From: Vibrio pectenicida
GTDB lineage: Bacteria; Pseudomonadota; Gammaproteobacteria; Enterobacterales; Vibrionaceae
Length of the DNA stretch: 64,000 nucleotides
Reading direction: 5' to 3'
Assembly: GCA_024347015.1 (NCBI GenBank)
Contig: AP024889.1
Location: forward strand, 3,038,001-3,102,000
A model generated the notes under the pieces. It did not search any database, was not told the origin of the DNA, and was given only the letters and a program-made list of their open reading frames with translations. The position numbers and the translations under genes were made by a program. Positions 41,670 through 57,129 of the stretch are shown piece by piece; position 1 is the stretch's first letter, and the number at the start of each line of letters is the position of its first letter.

Positions 41670-41789
41670 AAGCCTGGCGATGTCCTACTCTCACATGGGG
41701 AGACCCCACACTACCATCGGCGCTATTGTGTTTCACTTCTGAGTTCGGCATGGGTTCAGGTGGGTCCACAACGCTATGGTCGCCAAGCA
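41670..41789 (-). rRNA. rrf: 5S rRNA of the upstream rrn operon
   Basis: This 120-base 5S gene is identical to 35810-35929 and is the last gene of the upstream operon. No tRNA follows it. Confidence 0.96.
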
Positions 41790-41915
41790 AATTAGGTGAC
41801 CCGCTGCGCACTCGCAACCGGTCAAAATCTGGAAAGCTGCTTACTCTTTAAAGAGCGTTCTCTACACATTCAATGTTCTACTTTGAGTCCACAACAAAAC
41901 CCTTTGGGTGTTGTA

Positions 41916-44804
<2,889 letters not shown>

Positions 44805-45128
44805 ATACAACCCCAAAGAGTCTTGCTCAGTTGGTGTTGTTAATTAAACAACCAAAGTTGCTGTCTCATTATTTGAATGAGCGAGACAGCGTTCGATTTT
44901 GCCGGACTCAAATATAAACGCCACAACGAATTGTGGTGTTTCCAAGAACACTTGAATGTGTGTTGGTACCCAATCATTCTTTCGTTAAAAAGAATCATTA
45001 GGATTTGAGAACTTTTATTTGAACAACAACCAATCACGGTTATTGTTCGTCAGCTTTCCAAATTGTTAAAGAGCAAGATTCTAATTAAGAACCATGTTTA
45101 AGTGCACTATTGCAAATGCATTTAAAGA
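44805..45128. other. Spacer between tRNA-Ala and 23S
   Basis: The 324-base spacer carries a boxA on the minus strand (45063-45074). The 23S-proximal part is shared with the other operon; the tRNA-Ala-proximal 54 bases are not. No gene is present. Confidence 0.7.
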
Positions 45129-45204
45129 TGGTGGAGCTAAGCAGGATCGAACTGCTGACCTCCTGCGTGCAAGGCAGGCGCTCTCCCAGCTGAGCTATAG
45201 CCCC
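45129..45204 (-). tRNA. tRNA-Ala(UGC)
   Basis: The 76-base cloverleaf starts GGGGCTATAGCTCAG, with anticodon arm CCTGC-CTTGCAC-GCAGG (anticodon TGC), T arm AGCAGTTCGATCCTGCT and encoded CCA. Confidence 0.97.
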
Positions 45205-45246
45205 ATCAGGTGTGATACTGTATGCCAACTCTTCTGGGATGAAGAT

Positions 45247-45323
45247 TGGTGGGTCTGAGTGGACTTGAACCACCGACCTCTCGCTTATCAGGCGAACGCT
45301 CTAACCACCTGAGCTACAGACCC
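45247..45323 (-). tRNA. tRNA-Ile(GAU)
   Basis: The 77-base cloverleaf starts GGGTCTGTAGCTCAG, with anticodon loop CTGATAA (anticodon GAT), T arm GGTGGTTCAAGTCCACT and encoded CCA. Ile-Ala is the classic spacer pair. Confidence 0.97.
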
Positions 45324-45342
45324 AGTATCGTCTTTAAAATCT

Positions 45343-47239
<1,897 letters not shown>

Positions 47240-47290
47240 TATTGTTAAAGAGCAGCGCTTTGATGTATTAACTTCTCAAAGCGGAGGTGA

Positions 47291-47318
47291 ATTCTAGCGA
47301 TATAATTTAAAGAGTCAA
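47291..47318 (-). promoter_or_regulatory. rrn P2 promoter of the upstream operon
   Basis: On the minus strand TTGACT (47318-47313) and TAGAAT (47296-47291) have a 16-base spacer, followed by CACCTCCGC. Confidence 0.75.
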
Positions 47319-47408
47319 ACACTTTTTTAAATTAATTTTTTTTGCTGATTTCTACCTCACCGACACTGGCTAAAATCGCCGTAGCTCATGCCGTGTCAGT
47401 GGATGCGC

Positions 47409-47436
47409 ATTATAGGGAGATATAGCTGTCACGCAA
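47409..47436 (-). promoter_or_regulatory. rrn P1 promoter of the upstream operon
   Basis: On the minus strand TTGCGT (47436-47431) and TATAAT (47414-47409) have a 16-base spacer and a GCGCATCC discriminator. AT-rich sequence (TATTTTTAGGATAATAAATG) just upstream resembles an UP element. The arrangement with P2 about 118 bases downstream is typical of rrn operons. Confidence 0.8.
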
Positions 47437-47545
47437 GCATTTATTATCCTAAAAATAGGCAAAATGAATCGTTCGGTTATTTTACCACCAAAACCATAAA
47501 AAAAAAGGCTAAAACCTTATAATCACGCTCAAAAATAGTTCAACA

Positions 47546-48259
47546 CTATATAAAGGCATAAGCATCAGCAAAAATCCGCTCTCTGTTTACTCCTTTATTT
47601 TGGGTAAACTGCTCTCGCGCTGCTCCTGCCATTTCAAAACGACCCGCAATATAGATATCATAGTTAGCTAAGGACTCAAAATCTTCAACAACTGCAGCCA
47701 AGACATTTCCATGCCTCCCTGTCCAGTTAGAATTAGCTTGCTCAACAACTGGAACAAATTGAACATTCACATACTTACTTGCAATATCATTAAGCTCTTC
47801 CATTGCGTATAACTGACACTCATCACGAGCTCCCCAGTAGAGATAGATATTATTAACCTTATTTTGCGCAATACAATGATCTAAGATTGAACGTACATAA
47901 CTAAAGCCAGTCCCTCCAGCAATTAAAAGCAGTGGTCGCTCGCTGTCTTCTCTTACCCAAGCTTCACCATGTGGCGCTTCAATATTAATTTCCGTGTCAT
48001 TATCCAGTGCTTTTTTCATCTCATCGACAACTTCAATCGCATACGCGTTATGTTCAGCGGCACCAATATGAAGCTCTAACTCACCTTGATGACGGCAAGG
48101 GCTACTTGCTATAGAAAACGGACGTTTATCTTTTTCTCCCATCACCACTGTTAAATATTGTCCAGCTTTAAACGCTACAGGGGTTTCTGGGTGTAAAAGA
48201 ATTCGATAAGTGTTACAAGCTAAAGGCTCAATAGACTTTACTTTGCATTGGATAGTCAT
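47546..48259 (-). CDS. fre: NAD(P)H-flavin reductase Fre
   Basis: Fre reduces free flavins with NAD(P)H, supplying FMNH2/FADH2 for ferric reduction and, in luminous vibrios, luciferase. The 237-residue protein is a ferredoxin-reductase-fold enzyme: flavin-binding RPFSIASSP near residue 48, nucleotide-binding [16 protein letters not shown] near 110 and YWGAR near 140. The ATG follows AGGAAT. It is downstream of ubiD, as in E. coli. Confidence 0.95.
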   Translation of the reverse strand: MTIQCKVKSIEPLACNTYRILLHPETPVAFKAGQYLTVVMGEKDKRPFSIASSPCRHQGELELHIGAAEHNAYAIEVVDEMKKALDNDTEINIEAPHGEAWVREDSERPLLLIAGGTGFSYVRSILDHCIAQNKVNNIYLYWGARDECQLYAMEELNDIASKYVNVQFVPVVEQANSNWTGRHGNVLAAVVEDFESLANYDIYIAGRFEMAGAAREQFTQNKGVNRERIFADAYAFI

Positions 48260-48428
48260 AATATTCCTCTAACCTACCTGTCTAAGTAGGTCTCTTAATT
48301 ACTCTGCGCATAGTTTTAACAAGTTACACGCCATTTTTTATTTTTATGCTGACTCTCGAACTAGCGAAACTCTGATCATACTTGTCTATCAGTACTCACA
48401 AAATAGAAAGTTAATGATAAAACCATCA

Positions 48429-50285
48429 TCACAATATACCGAGCTTACTCCATTTTGCATCAACCTGCGCTACCAAGCTAAGATCCTTCTGAATTGGAAT
48501 CCCCCACTCTCGCTGAACCTCACCTATAAATTTTTTTGTTGCATCTAAGCCTAATTTTGAACTAAGCCCATTTTGCGCATCAACAAGTGAAGTATCGCGT
48601 GCTGGATCCATTCTAGTTGTAATAGCCCATATAATATCGTTCCAATCACGAACATTAACATCATCATCACAAAGGATGACAAACTTAGCATCCGTATATT
48701 GTTGAAGAAATTTCCACACTCCACTGAGAACAGTTTGAGATTGCATCGCGTGTGTCTTATGCATGGAAACAATCACAAAGCGACCTACACCACCGGAATC
48801 GGGCATCTCAATGTCTACGATTTCAGGGAAAGCTTCTCGTAGTTGAAATAACTGTTCTTGTGTAATGACTTCTTGTACTGAAGATTGTAATTCTGAGCAG
48901 TCAGAACTCTCTGCATCCCATTTGACGGTGGCATCCAACCCCATTTTTGAACCTAATCCGACAACAGGCGAAGCAAAATCAAGCGAATCTATTGGAGTGT
49001 TTTCTATTATTAACGTATCACCAACAGGATCCATATGTTCACACATGGTATTAATTACATCATCCCAACAACGAGCATTAACATGTTCATCACAGACAAG
49101 TACAAATTTGGTATACATAAATTGACGAAGGAAAGACCAAACACCCATCATCACGCGCTTTGCATGCCCTGGGTATTGTTTCTTCATTGTCACTACAGCC
49201 ATACGATAGGAGCAACCTTCAGGTGGCAGATAAAAGTCCACAATTTCAGGAAATTGCTTTTGTAAAATAGGGACAAAAACTTCGTTTAATGCTACGCCTA
49301 GTACTGCAGGTTCATCAGGAGGGCGACCAGTATAAGTACTGTGATATATCGGTTCTTTACGCATAGTCATATGGGTAACGGTAAAGACATGATGTTTTTC
49401 TTTTTCATTGTAGTAACCGGTGTGGTCTCCATACGGACCTTCATCTGCATATTCATTTGGGTCTATGTATCCCTCAAGCACAATTTCTGCACTTGCAGGA
49501 ACATCCAGGTTATTACTAACAGACTTCACAACCTCGGTTTTACTTCCACGCAGCAAGCCAGCAAATGCATATTCCGATAAGGTATCAGGTACTGGTGTCA
49601 CAGCGCCTAAGATGGTGGCAGGATCAGCACCAAAAGCCACAGAAACGGGGAAAAACTCACCTGGATTCGATAACACCCAATCTTTAAGATCAAGCGCTCC
49701 GCCACGATGAGCAAGCCAACGCATAATCACTTTGTTCTTACTAAGTTTTTGCTGGCGATAAATACCAAGATTTTGTCGTTTCTTAAGTGGTCCTTGGGTG
49801 ATAGTCAATCCCCAAGTTAATAAAGGTGCTACATCATCCGGCCAACAGCTCATCACTGGAATTTTATCAAGGTCAACCTCATCACCTTGCCAAATTACTT
49901 GCTGACACTTAGCGTTACGTAACCTTTTCACTGGCATATTAAGAACCTGCCTGAAAACGGGAATTTTTTTCAGGGCATCCTTAAAACCTTTTGGAGGCTC
50001 TGGCTCTTTTAAATAAGCCAGCAATTTACCCACGTCCCGCAAATCCATAACATCTTTTCTGCCCATACCCATTGCCACCCTCTCAGCTGTGCCAAAAAGG
50101 TTTGTTAGTACGGGGATGTTATAACCAATTGGATTTTCAAACAGTAGCGCTGGCCCACCAGAACGCAAAGTGCGGTCACTAATCTCGGTCATCTCATAAT
50201 GTGGATCAACAGGCTCAGAAATACGTTTGAGCTTTCCTTCCTGTTCAAGGTAAACAATAAAATCGCGTAAATCCCTTAAAATCAT
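48429..50285 (-). CDS. ubiD: 3-polyprenyl-4-hydroxybenzoate decarboxylase UbiD with duplicated C-terminal domain
   Basis: UbiD uses prenylated FMN (made by UbiX) to decarboxylate 3-polyprenyl-4-hydroxybenzoate in ubiquinone synthesis. The core is intact, with the prFMN-binding IYRQQ and RGG segments and the catalytic E-(X)[13 protein letters not shown] stretch near residue 281. At 618 residues it is about 120 longer than the E. coli protein (497). Residues 345-456 and 486-586 are clearly similar: both run FPEIVD, GVW.FL, a KFV.(V/L)CD..VN.R.W.D segment, MDP..DT, and end S-K-(M/L)-GLDAT. The extra copy follows a short linker. Confidence 0.95.
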   Translation of the reverse strand: MILRDLRDFIVYLEQEGKLKRISEPVDPHYEMTEISDRTLRSGGPALLFENPIGYNIPVLTNLFGTAERVAMGMGRKDVMDLRDVGKLLAYLKEPEPPKGFKDALKKIPVFRQVLNMPVKRLRNAKCQQVIWQGDEVDLDKIPVMSCWPDDVAPLLTWGLTITQGPLKKRQNLGIYRQQKLSKNKVIMRWLAHRGGALDLKDWVLSNPGEFFPVSVAFGADPATILGAVTPVPDTLSEYAFAGLLRGSKTEVVKSVSNNLDVPASAEIVLEGYIDPNEYADEGPYGDHTGYYNEKEKHHVFTVTHMTMRKEPIYHSTYTGRPPDEPAVLGVALNEVFVPILQKQFPEIVDFYLPPEGCSYRMAVVTMKKQYPGHAKRVMMGVWSFLRQFMYTKFVLVCDEHVNARCWDDVINTMCEHMDPVGDTLIIENTPIDSLDFASPVVGLGSKMGLDATVKWDAESSDCSELQSSVQEVITQEQLFQLREAFPEIVDIEMPDSGGVGRFVIVSMHKTHAMQSQTVLSGVWKFLQQYTDAKFVILCDDDVNVRDWNDIIWAITTRMDPARDTSLVDAQNGLSSKLGLDATKKFIGEVQREWGIPIQKDLSLVAQVDAKWSKLGIL

Positions 50286-50324
50286 AGAACTGCTGTGATT
50301 TGATTAAACTGAAGGCAGTATAAC

Positions 50325-50354
50325 AAAAAGAGGGATATGACGATCCCTCTTTTT
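50325..50354 (-). terminator. Terminator between the secreted-protein gene and ubiD
   Basis: AAAAAGAGGGAT pairs perfectly with ATCCCTCTTTTT around a six-base loop, giving a T run on either strand. It ends the transcript of the gene at 50368-51363. Confidence 0.9.
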
Positions 50355-50367
50355 AATAAGGTTAATA

Positions 50368-51363
50368 CTATTGTGATAAAGCATTCAAAATAGCATGGCT
50401 TCGGACTTGAGGGTTACGATTAGCAAGCTCCTTAAGCCAAGGTGAATAACCTTGGTTGGCTAGCTCAGTAGCGACCAAAGACACTTCATCATGTAAGGTC
50501 ATTCTAGCCACTAAAAATTTTTTTACTTTCTCTGTCATTGGCTTGATACGAGCCAATTCCTTAATTGCTTGTTCTTTTAGGCTAGGGTTATAAGATGCAC
50601 TCATAATCTGCGAAACAGAAAATGCATCGCCAAGCTCCGCTAGTCTACTTAGCTCAACTTGGCTGTGATAATCCGCTCTCATTTGCCACAACAATTTATA
50701 GACTTCTGGACTCCTACTTGTCTGTGCTAAATGGACCATAATCTGGGAGGACGGGAGCCAACTGGTGATCGTTTCATCGGTCAATTGGGATACTAAGCCC
50801 TCAACTGCTTCTGAAGATAAGCTACTAAGCTCACGTAAAAATAAAGCTTCTCTTACTTGGAGTTGATATTCATCACCTGATAACCAGGATTTCAAACTTA
50901 GCTCTCCTCGCTCTGCATGATGCACAAAGTCTAGAGCTAAAGCATCTTGCTTCCACCGTTTAAGTATACGACTAGCGATCGCTGGATAGTTAAAGGCTGG
51001 AATTGAAAATTCATACCCTTCACCTCGGTCCAATACCTGATAGGCAGGAGCCATACTTTTTTGCTGCTCGACAAACAAAGACATACTAGGTGTCAAAGGA
51101 ACATTCTGAGCTTCCATTTTCTTTAAGAGTAGGTATCTGGCAACCTCTTGTTGGGGGAGGGCCATTCTTTCAAGAGCAAAATTGAGTGAGTCGGCATTGC
51201 CTTGGGTGGCAGACTGAAGCAGTTCGGCCACCTTTTGATTAATCTGTTGATTATCAATTAACAGCTCGACTTGTTTTGGCTGCATTTCCGTTGCAAATGC
51301 ACTAGGAGCTCCAATAAATAAAGATGTACATAGGAGAACCGAAGACAACATTCCTTGTTGCAT
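50368..51363 (-). CDS. Secreted helical protein of unknown function
   Basis: I do not recognise this 331-residue protein as a named family. It has a Sec signal peptide (about 1-24, cleaving near AFA-TEM). The rest is predicted all-helical, with repeated short helices in the C-terminal half (VKKFLVARMTLHDEVSLVATELANQGYSPWLKELANRNPQVRSHAILNALS) that look like HEAT-type repeats. No catalytic motif is visible. It sits alone between rho and ubiD with its own terminator. It is probably periplasmic. Confidence 0.7.
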   Translation of the reverse strand: MQQGMLSSVLLCTSLFIGAPSAFATEMQPKQVELLIDNQQINQKVAELLQSATQGNADSLNFALERMALPQQEVARYLLLKKMEAQNVPLTPSMSLFVEQQKSMAPAYQVLDRGEGYEFSIPAFNYPAIASRILKRWKQDALALDFVHHAERGELSLKSWLSGDEYQLQVREALFLRELSSLSSEAVEGLVSQLTDETITSWLPSSQIMVHLAQTSRSPEVYKLLWQMRADYHSQVELSRLAELGDAFSVSQIMSASYNPSLKEQAIKELARIKPMTEKVKKFLVARMTLHDEVSLVATELANQGYSPWLKELANRNPQVRSHAILNALSQ

Positions 51364-51421
51364 GTTAACCTCCTCTTAACATTCTCCCTCATTGTGCGAC
51401 TTATCAAACGATAATGCAAAC

Positions 51422-51452
51422 AAAAACGCCACCGACAATGTCGATGGCGTTT
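51422..51452 (-). terminator. Terminator of rho
   Basis: On the minus strand AACGCCATCGAC pairs with GTCGGTGGCGTT around a three-base loop, followed by TTTTG. It lies 15 bases past the rho stop. Confidence 0.9.
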
Positions 51453-51466
51453 AAGGTTACTAATTA

Positions 51467-52726
51467 TTATTGACGCCGCATCGCATCAAAAAATTCATCA
51501 TTGGTTTTTGTCATCGCAAGCTTGTCAATGAGAAACTCCATTGCGTCAATTTCTCCCATAGGGTGAACAATTTTACGCAGAATCCACATTTTCTGTAGCT
51601 CATCAGTCTTGGTAAGAAGCTCTTCGCGACGAGTACCACTACGGTTAAAGTCAATAGCAGGGAATACTCGTTTTTCCGCAATCTTACGATTCAAATGCAA
51701 CTCCATATTACCTGTGCCTTTGAACTCTTCGTAGATAACCTCATCCATCTTAGAACCAGTGTCTACTAAGGCTGTTGCGATAATCGTTAGACTGCCACCC
51801 TCTTCAACATTACGAGCCGCACCGAAAAAGCGCTTAGGTCGATGCAACGCATTGGCATCCACACCACCCGTCAAGACTTTACCAGACGAAGGGACTACCG
51901 TGTTGTATGCACGAGCTAAACGAGTAATTGAGTCTAGCAAAATGATCACATTTTTCTTATGTTCAACAAGACGTTTAGCTTTTTCAATCACCATCTCTGC
52001 AACTTGAACGTGGCGTGATGCCGGCTCATCAAAAGTGGAAGCAATAACTTCACCTTTTACCAAACGCTGCATTTCAGTAACTTCTTCTGGACGCTCATCA
52101 ATTAGAAGCACCATGAGTTCACATTCAGGATGATTATAAGCAATACTCTGAGCGATATTTTGCAACAGCATTGTCTTACCAGCTTTTGGCGGAGCGACTA
52201 TCAATCCACGCTGGCCTTTCCCGATAGGTGAAGCAAGATCTAGCACACGCGCTGTAATATCTTCTGTCGAGCCATTACCACGCTCCATCACCATACGCTC
52301 ATTAGCATGCAATGGTGTTAGGTTTTCAAACAGAATTTTGTTGCGAGCGTTATCTGGCTTGTCATCATTAACCGTGTTGACTTTTAATAAAGCAAAGTAT
52401 CGCTCACCATCCTTAGGTGGACGAATCTTACCGGCGATTGAATCACCAGTACGTAAGTTAAAACGACGGATCTGACTCGGGGAAACATAAATGTCATCTG
52501 GGCCTGCCAAGTAGGAACTATCTGCACTGCGCAAAAAGCCAAAGCCGTCTTGAAGTATTTCCAGAACCCCGTCGCCAAATATATCTTCACCGCTTTTCGC
52601 GTGTGCTTTTAGGATAGCGAAGATGATGTCTTGTTTTCTCAAGCGGGCTAGGTTTTCAAGGCCCAAGCTTTCGCCCAGTTTTACAAGATCAGACACAGGT
52701 CTATTCTTAAGTTCTGTTAGATTCAT
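51467..52726 (-). CDS. rho: Transcription termination factor Rho
   Basis: Rho is the hexameric RNA helicase that ends many transcripts. From the ATG at 52726 the protein has 419 residues, exactly the E. coli length, starting [19 protein letters not shown]. The RNA-binding cold-shock-like domain ([22 protein letters not shown]), Walker A (PPKAGKTML), Walker B ([12 protein letters not shown]) and Q/R-loop regions are intact. An upstream in-frame extension of eight residues is rejected for lack of family match. Confidence 0.97.
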   Translation of the reverse strand: MNLTELKNRPVSDLVKLGESLGLENLARLRKQDIIFAILKAHAKSGEDIFGDGVLEILQDGFGFLRSADSSYLAGPDDIYVSPSQIRRFNLRTGDSIAGKIRPPKDGERYFALLKVNTVNDDKPDNARNKILFENLTPLHANERMVMERGNGSTEDITARVLDLASPIGKGQRGLIVAPPKAGKTMLLQNIAQSIAYNHPECELMVLLIDERPEEVTEMQRLVKGEVIASTFDEPASRHVQVAEMVIEKAKRLVEHKKNVIILLDSITRLARAYNTVVPSSGKVLTGGVDANALHRPKRFFGAARNVEEGGSLTIIATALVDTGSKMDEVIYEEFKGTGNMELHLNRKIAEKRVFPAIDFNRSGTRREELLTKTDELQKMWILRKIVHPMGEIDAMEFLIDKLAMTKTNDEFFDAMRRQ

Positions 52727-52881
52727 GGTGGTGGATACTTGTTTAGTCAAAATAGGATCTGTTATTTAGTTAAGATGAATTTGGTCACAGGATCGACCAA
52801 GAAGAGAAACTTGTTTATTTAACGTGCAACAATTTAACACTAAATACTAGCCTAGTCTAGATTTTGTTGATATTCAAAACC
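52727..52881. other. rho leader region
   Basis: This spacer between trxA and rho must contain the rho promoter and 5' untranslated leader. In E. coli the rho leader is autoregulated; no such element is demonstrable here by eye. Confidence 0.4.
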
Positions 52882-52909
52882 AAAACCGTGCATCAGTTAC
52901 AATGCACGG
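52882..52909 (-). terminator. Terminator of trxA
   Basis: On the minus strand CCGTGCAT pairs perfectly with ATGCACGG around an eight-base loop and is followed by TTTTGGTTTTG. It lies between trxA and rho. Confidence 0.9.
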
Positions 52910-52927
52910 CCTTATCGCAGGAACCGC

Positions 52928-53254
52928 TTAAAGGTTTGCGTCTAAAAATTCTTTAAGCTGAGTTTTAGACAATGCACCCACTTTAGTTGCTGCCACTCCA
53001 CCATCCTTAAAAAGTAATAAGGTCGGAATACCACGAATACCAAATTTGGGTGGAGTACCTGCATTCTGGTCGATATTTAGTTTACCGATAGTGAGTTTGC
53101 CTTCGTACTCATCTGCGATTTCGTCCAAAATAGGTGCAATCATTTTACATGGACCACACCATTCTGCCCAAAAATCAACAAGAACTGGGCCTGCAGCCTT
53201 GATCACATCGTTTTCAAATTCGTCATCAGTTAGCTGCAAAATCTTATCACTCAT
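52928..53254 (-). CDS. trxA: Thioredoxin 1
   Basis: TrxA is the main cytoplasmic disulfide reductase. The 108-residue protein has the active site WCGPC (Cys33, Cys36), the cis-proline segment [10 protein letters not shown], and the usual length. The ATG at 53254 follows GGAG six bases upstream. It is divergent from rhlB and upstream of rho, the standard order. Confidence 0.98.
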   Translation of the reverse strand: MSDKILQLTDDEFENDVIKAAGPVLVDFWAEWCGPCKMIAPILDEIADEYEGKLTIGKLNIDQNAGTPPKFGIRGIPTLLLFKDGGVAATKVGALSKTQLKEFLDANL

Positions 53255-53365
53255 CTTACACTCCAATGTGTTTTTTAAGCTTGGTTAGATGATAACCAGT
53301 ATTTAGATGTCCTATTGGAATGTATTTACCTTCGTATTGCAAGCTTAAGCTGATATTCTATAGCT

Positions 53366-54667
53366 ATGAAAAAGACGCACATCACAGAGCAAAAATTCGC
53401 CGATTTGGGTTTACACCCCCAAGTTATTGAAGGTTTGGATAAAAAAGGGTTCGAGTTTTGTACCCCTATTCAAGCTTTGGCGTTGCCGGTACTGCTCACC
53501 GGCCAAGACATCGCAGGTCAGGCTCAAACTGGAACAGGAAAAACTCTAGCTTTTCTGGCTGCTACTTTCCACCACTTACTCAACACCCCTGAACATGAAG
53601 GACGCAAGGCAACACAACCGCGAGCTATCATCATGGCTCCGACTCGAGAACTTGCTATACAGATATATAACGATGCCGAGTCCTTGATTGCGACCACGGG
53701 CATCAAAGCTGCATTGGCTTATGGCGGCGAAAGTTACGACAAACAACTGTCCAAACTCGAACAGGGTGTTGACATACTAATCGGCACCACAGGTCGTATT
53801 ATCGATTTCTATAAGCAACGCGTATTTAATCTGAGGAACATTCAGGTCGTTGTCCTTGATGAAGCCGATCGCATGTTTGATCTTGGCTTTATTAAAGATA
53901 TACGCTTTCTATTCCGTGGAATGCCAGAGCCTAAAGAACGCCTTAATATGCTGTTTTCAGCGACTCTATCTTATCGAGTTCAAGAACTCGCCTTTGAACA
54001 CATGCATAATCCTGAACATCTGGCAGCGGAGCCAGAACAAAAAACAGGACATCGTATTCAAGAAGAACTCTTCTATCCATCAAATGAAGATAAAATGCCA
54101 CTTCTACAAACACTGATTGAAGAAGACTGGCCTGAGCGTGCCATAGTGTTTGCCAACACCAAACACAAATGTGAATCCATCTGGGGGCATCTTGCTGCTG
54201 ATCAGCATCGAGTGGGATTGCTTACTGGTGATGTACCACAGAAAAAGCGTGAGAGAATTCTTGACCAATTCACACGTGGTGAAGTTGATCTACTTGTAGC
54301 AACTGACGTAGCCGCTAGGGGACTTCATATTCCGCTGGTAACTCATGTATTTAATTATGATTTACCTGACGATTGTGAAGATTATGTCCACCGTATTGGT
54401 CGTACTGGCCGTGCTGGTGAAAGTGGCCATTCGATCAGCTTCGCCTGTGAAGCATACGCTATCAACCTTCCTGCAATCGAAGAATACATAGATCATACGA
54501 TCCCTGTTTCTGAATATGACGCATCAGCCTTGATTCAAGATCTGCCGGCACCACTTCGCATGCGTTCAAATCGAACACAGCAACGCCGCACTAATACAGG
54601 TGGTTCACGCTCAAACAATCGCCGTTCAAATAACCGCTCTCGTCAGCATCAAAATAAAGATTCTTAG
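53366..54667 (+). CDS. rhlB: ATP-dependent RNA helicase RhlB
   Basis: RhlB is the DEAD-box helicase of the RNA degradosome. The 433-residue protein shows the Q motif ([11 protein letters not shown]), Walker [33 protein letters not shown], and [10 protein letters not shown]. The tail is short, basic and rich in Arg/Asn/Ser. It is divergent from trxA and only 8 bases from gppA, the conserved rhlB-gppA pair. Confidence 0.96.
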   Translation: MKKTHITEQKFADLGLHPQVIEGLDKKGFEFCTPIQALALPVLLTGQDIAGQAQTGTGKTLAFLAATFHHLLNTPEHEGRKATQPRAIIMAPTRELAIQIYNDAESLIATTGIKAALAYGGESYDKQLSKLEQGVDILIGTTGRIIDFYKQRVFNLRNIQVVVLDEADRMFDLGFIKDIRFLFRGMPEPKERLNMLFSATLSYRVQELAFEHMHNPEHLAAEPEQKTGHRIQEELFYPSNEDKMPLLQTLIEEDWPERAIVFANTKHKCESIWGHLAADQHRVGLLTGDVPQKKRERILDQFTRGEVDLLVATDVAARGLHIPLVTHVFNYDLPDDCEDYVHRIGRTGRAGESGHSISFACEAYAINLPAIEEYIDHTIPVSEYDASALIQDLPAPLRMRSNRTQQRRTNTGGSRSNNRRSNNRSRQHQNKDS

Positions 54668-54675
54668 GGCCGTCT

Positions 54676-56166
54676 ATGAGACCAGAAGCTTCATCCCCAC
54701 TTTATGCAGCCATTGACCTAGGGTCGAACAGTTTTCATATGCTGGTTGTGCGTCATATAAATGGCAGCATACAAACTATGGCAAAAATTAAACGTAAAGT
54801 ACGTCTAGCTGCAGGGTTAGACGAAAACAACCGTTTGAGCCAAGAGGCAATGCATAGGGGATGGGACTGTCTGAATCTTTTTGCTGAACGCCTTCAAGAT
54901 ATTCACCAACAAAACATTCGTATTGTCGCTACCGCTACTCTGCGAACCGCAACTAATGCAGACGTTTTCCTTGATCATGCCAGTCAAATACTCGGTTATC
55001 ACATAGATGTCATTAATGGAGAGGAGGAAGCTGCCACTATATATAAAGGTGTTGCCCACACCTCCGGTGGTTGTGGACGTCGCTTAGTCGTTGATATTGG
55101 TGGGGCTAGTACCGAGCTAATAATAGGACAAGGTTTTGAAGCTAAAGTACTCCATAGTTTAAAAATGGGCTGTGTAACTTGGTTAGAAAGTCACTTTAAA
55201 GATCGCCAACTTTCTGCAGAAAACTTTGAGAGTGCTATAGCAGCAGCTAAAAAAAAGCTAAAGCCTGTACTAAAGCAATATACAAAAATTGGCTGGGATG
55301 TATGTGTCGGAGCTTCAGGTACAGTGCAAGCATTACAAGAAATTATGCTCGCACAAGGCATGGATGAAGTAATCACTCATACCAAGCTCAAGCGCCTACA
55401 AAAACAAGCCATGCTGACGAATCATTTAGAAGAACTAGAAATTGAAGGCCTCACACTAGAAAGAGCGCTAGTTTTCCCAAGCGGGCTTTCGATTCTTATC
55501 GCCATCTTTGAGTTACTTAACATTGATTCTATGACGCTATCTGGCGGGGCATTGCGTGAAGGTTTAGTGTATGAAATGCTTGATGAGCTCAAGCAAGATA
55601 ACATTCAAGCTCGCACCATAGCCAGTGTGCAAAGTCGTTACCAGCTGGATACTGCATATGGTGAACAGGTAGCTAATTTGGCCAATAAATTACTGAGTCA
55701 ATGTGAGAAAAACTGGATCCCCGAGGCCCTCGGAATCGCAATACTAGAAACGGCCGCAAGGTTACATGAAATCGGCCTAACTATTGACTTCAAAGAGGGT
55801 GGAGAGCACAGTGCATACTTGTTAAAGCACTTGGAATTACCAGGTTATACACGCGCACAAAAACAACTCCTCAGCGAAATAACGCGCCGCTATCGAGATA
55901 ATCTGACTACTTTGCCACAGCAGCACGCTGTGTCAGATAGCAGTGCAAAGCGCATACTACGCATACTACGTTTGTCGATCTTACTTTCACATCGACGCAG
56001 CCCTGACTTAGAACCTAGTATTTCACTTGAGTCACGAGGGGATAAAATAACGATTACGCTATCTTCTCAATGGTGTAAGGCTAACCCCCTGACCGCTGCT
56101 GAACTCGAAATGGAAGCCAATAGGCAAAGCGATCTTAGCTGGCCACTAACCATTATCACTGACTAA
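54676..56166 (+). CDS. gppA: Guanosine pentaphosphatase/exopolyphosphatase GppA
   Basis: GppA converts pppGpp to ppGpp in the stringent response and can act on polyphosphate. The 496-residue protein has the actin-like ATPase phosphate loops [15 protein letters not shown] at the start and [15 protein letters not shown] near residue 138, and [12 protein letters not shown] near 290, followed by the C-terminal HD-like helical domain. It is co-transcribed with rhlB and ends at a strong hairpin. Confidence 0.95.
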   Translation: MRPEASSPLYAAIDLGSNSFHMLVVRHINGSIQTMAKIKRKVRLAAGLDENNRLSQEAMHRGWDCLNLFAERLQDIHQQNIRIVATATLRTATNADVFLDHASQILGYHIDVINGEEEAATIYKGVAHTSGGCGRRLVVDIGGASTELIIGQGFEAKVLHSLKMGCVTWLESHFKDRQLSAENFESAIAAAKKKLKPVLKQYTKIGWDVCVGASGTVQALQEIMLAQGMDEVITHTKLKRLQKQAMLTNHLEELEIEGLTLERALVFPSGLSILIAIFELLNIDSMTLSGGALREGLVYEMLDELKQDNIQARTIASVQSRYQLDTAYGEQVANLANKLLSQCEKNWIPEALGIAILETAARLHEIGLTIDFKEGGEHSAYLLKHLELPGYTRAQKQLLSEITRRYRDNLTTLPQQHAVSDSSAKRILRILRLSILLSHRRSPDLEPSISLESRGDKITITLSSQWCKANPLTAAELEMEANRQSDLSWPLTIITD

Positions 56167-56173
56167 AAATTAA

Positions 56174-56205
56174 AAAGCCCAGTACAATATGACTGGGCCC
56201 TTCAA
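56174..56205. terminator. Bidirectional terminator between gppA and yhhQ
   Basis: GCCCAGT (56177-56183) pairs with ACTGGGC (56192-56198) around an eight-base loop, extended by AA/TT on the outside. It separates convergent genes. Confidence 0.8.
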
Positions 56206-56218
56206 TTTCTACCTATTC

Positions 56219-56887
56219 TTAGTTCGCACCAACAACTCTAAATTCGGGCCGAATAGCAGTAATCTTCTTTACCAAGTAGTTCAATAACACACCGTATATA
56301 GGCACAAACAGCCCTAAACTGATAACCAATTTAAAACCGTAGTCCACAAGTGCAATTTCTACCCAGTGCTCTGCCATAAAAGGATCAGGACTTTGATAAA
56401 AGGCTATCGAGAAAAAGGCTACTGTATCGAGAGCATTACCAAGTAATGTTGAACAGGTAGGCGCTATCCACCACTGCCTCATCTGGCGCAAGCGATTAAA
56501 AACGTAGATATCCAATATTTGTCCAAGTAAATACGCCATAAAGCTGGCAATCGCAATACGTGCAACAAACAAATTAAATTCACCCAAATGGGCAAAACCT
56601 TGGAACTGCCCTTCAAAGAAAAGCACGGATAACCCATAAGAAACCGCAAGAGCCGGTAGCATTACCCAGCCGATAATCTTACGTGCTAACTGGGCACCAA
56701 AAATACGTACCGTCAGATCTGTAGCTAGGAAAATAAATGGGAAAGTAAATGCCCCCCAAGTTGTATGGAAGCCAAAAACGGTAAATGGAAGCTGAACCAA
56801 ATAATTACTAGAAGCAATAATGGCTAGATGAAATAAAACCAACAGAAGAAGCGCTTTACGCTGCTGAGCTACAGAAAAACTACTCAT
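56219..56887 (-). CDS. yhhQ: Queuosine precursor transporter YhhQ
   Basis: YhhQ imports the queuosine precursors preQ0 and preQ1 across the inner membrane. The 222-residue protein has about six helices and follows E. coli YhhQ closely: SSNYLVQLPFTVFGFHTTWGAFTFPFIFLATDLTVRIFG and EHWVEIALVDYGFK. The ATG at 56887 follows AAGG; an upstream in-frame reading would cross the riboswitch-like leader and has no family match. A candidate preQ1 riboswitch directly precedes it. Confidence 0.95.
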   Translation of the reverse strand: MSSFSVAQQRKALLLLVLFHLAIIASSNYLVQLPFTVFGFHTTWGAFTFPFIFLATDLTVRIFGAQLARKIIGWVMLPALAVSYGLSVLFFEGQFQGFAHLGEFNLFVARIAIASFMAYLLGQILDIYVFNRLRQMRQWWIAPTCSTLLGNALDTVAFFSIAFYQSPDPFMAEHWVEIALVDYGFKLVISLGLFVPIYGVLLNYLVKKITAIRPEFRVVGAN

Positions 56888-56893
56888 AAGATA

Positions 56894-56930
56894 CCTTTTT
56901 AATTTGATTTTGGGGTGAGGGAACCCAAAT
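56894..56930 (-). promoter_or_regulatory. Candidate preQ1-I riboswitch in the yhhQ leader
   Basis: On the minus strand TTTGGG (56929-56924) pairs with CCCAAA across the loop TTCCCTCAC. An A-rich tail runs to AAAAAGG, which is also the yhhQ ribosome-binding site. CC(T) of the loop can pair with (A)GG of the tail, giving the H-type pseudoknot of the preQ1-I class. The size (about 36 bases), GGGTTC...CACCCC core and downstream transporter gene all fit. Translational control by occluding the AAGG is inferred. Confidence 0.65.
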
Positions 56931-57129
56931 AGAACCCAATAATTTTGGACTCTTACCAATAATATTAACAATCAACTCCGACAGTTATTAAATAAAACAC
57001 CTTCAATAATAAAAATAAGCCGCTGCTATATTAATATTTAAAGGTATTAAACTTGATAATTATCGCGGCGGAGGATTATACATTAACCACCTCATGCTGC
57101 AATAGTTAGCAAAAGCTTCGTTAGTCAAT

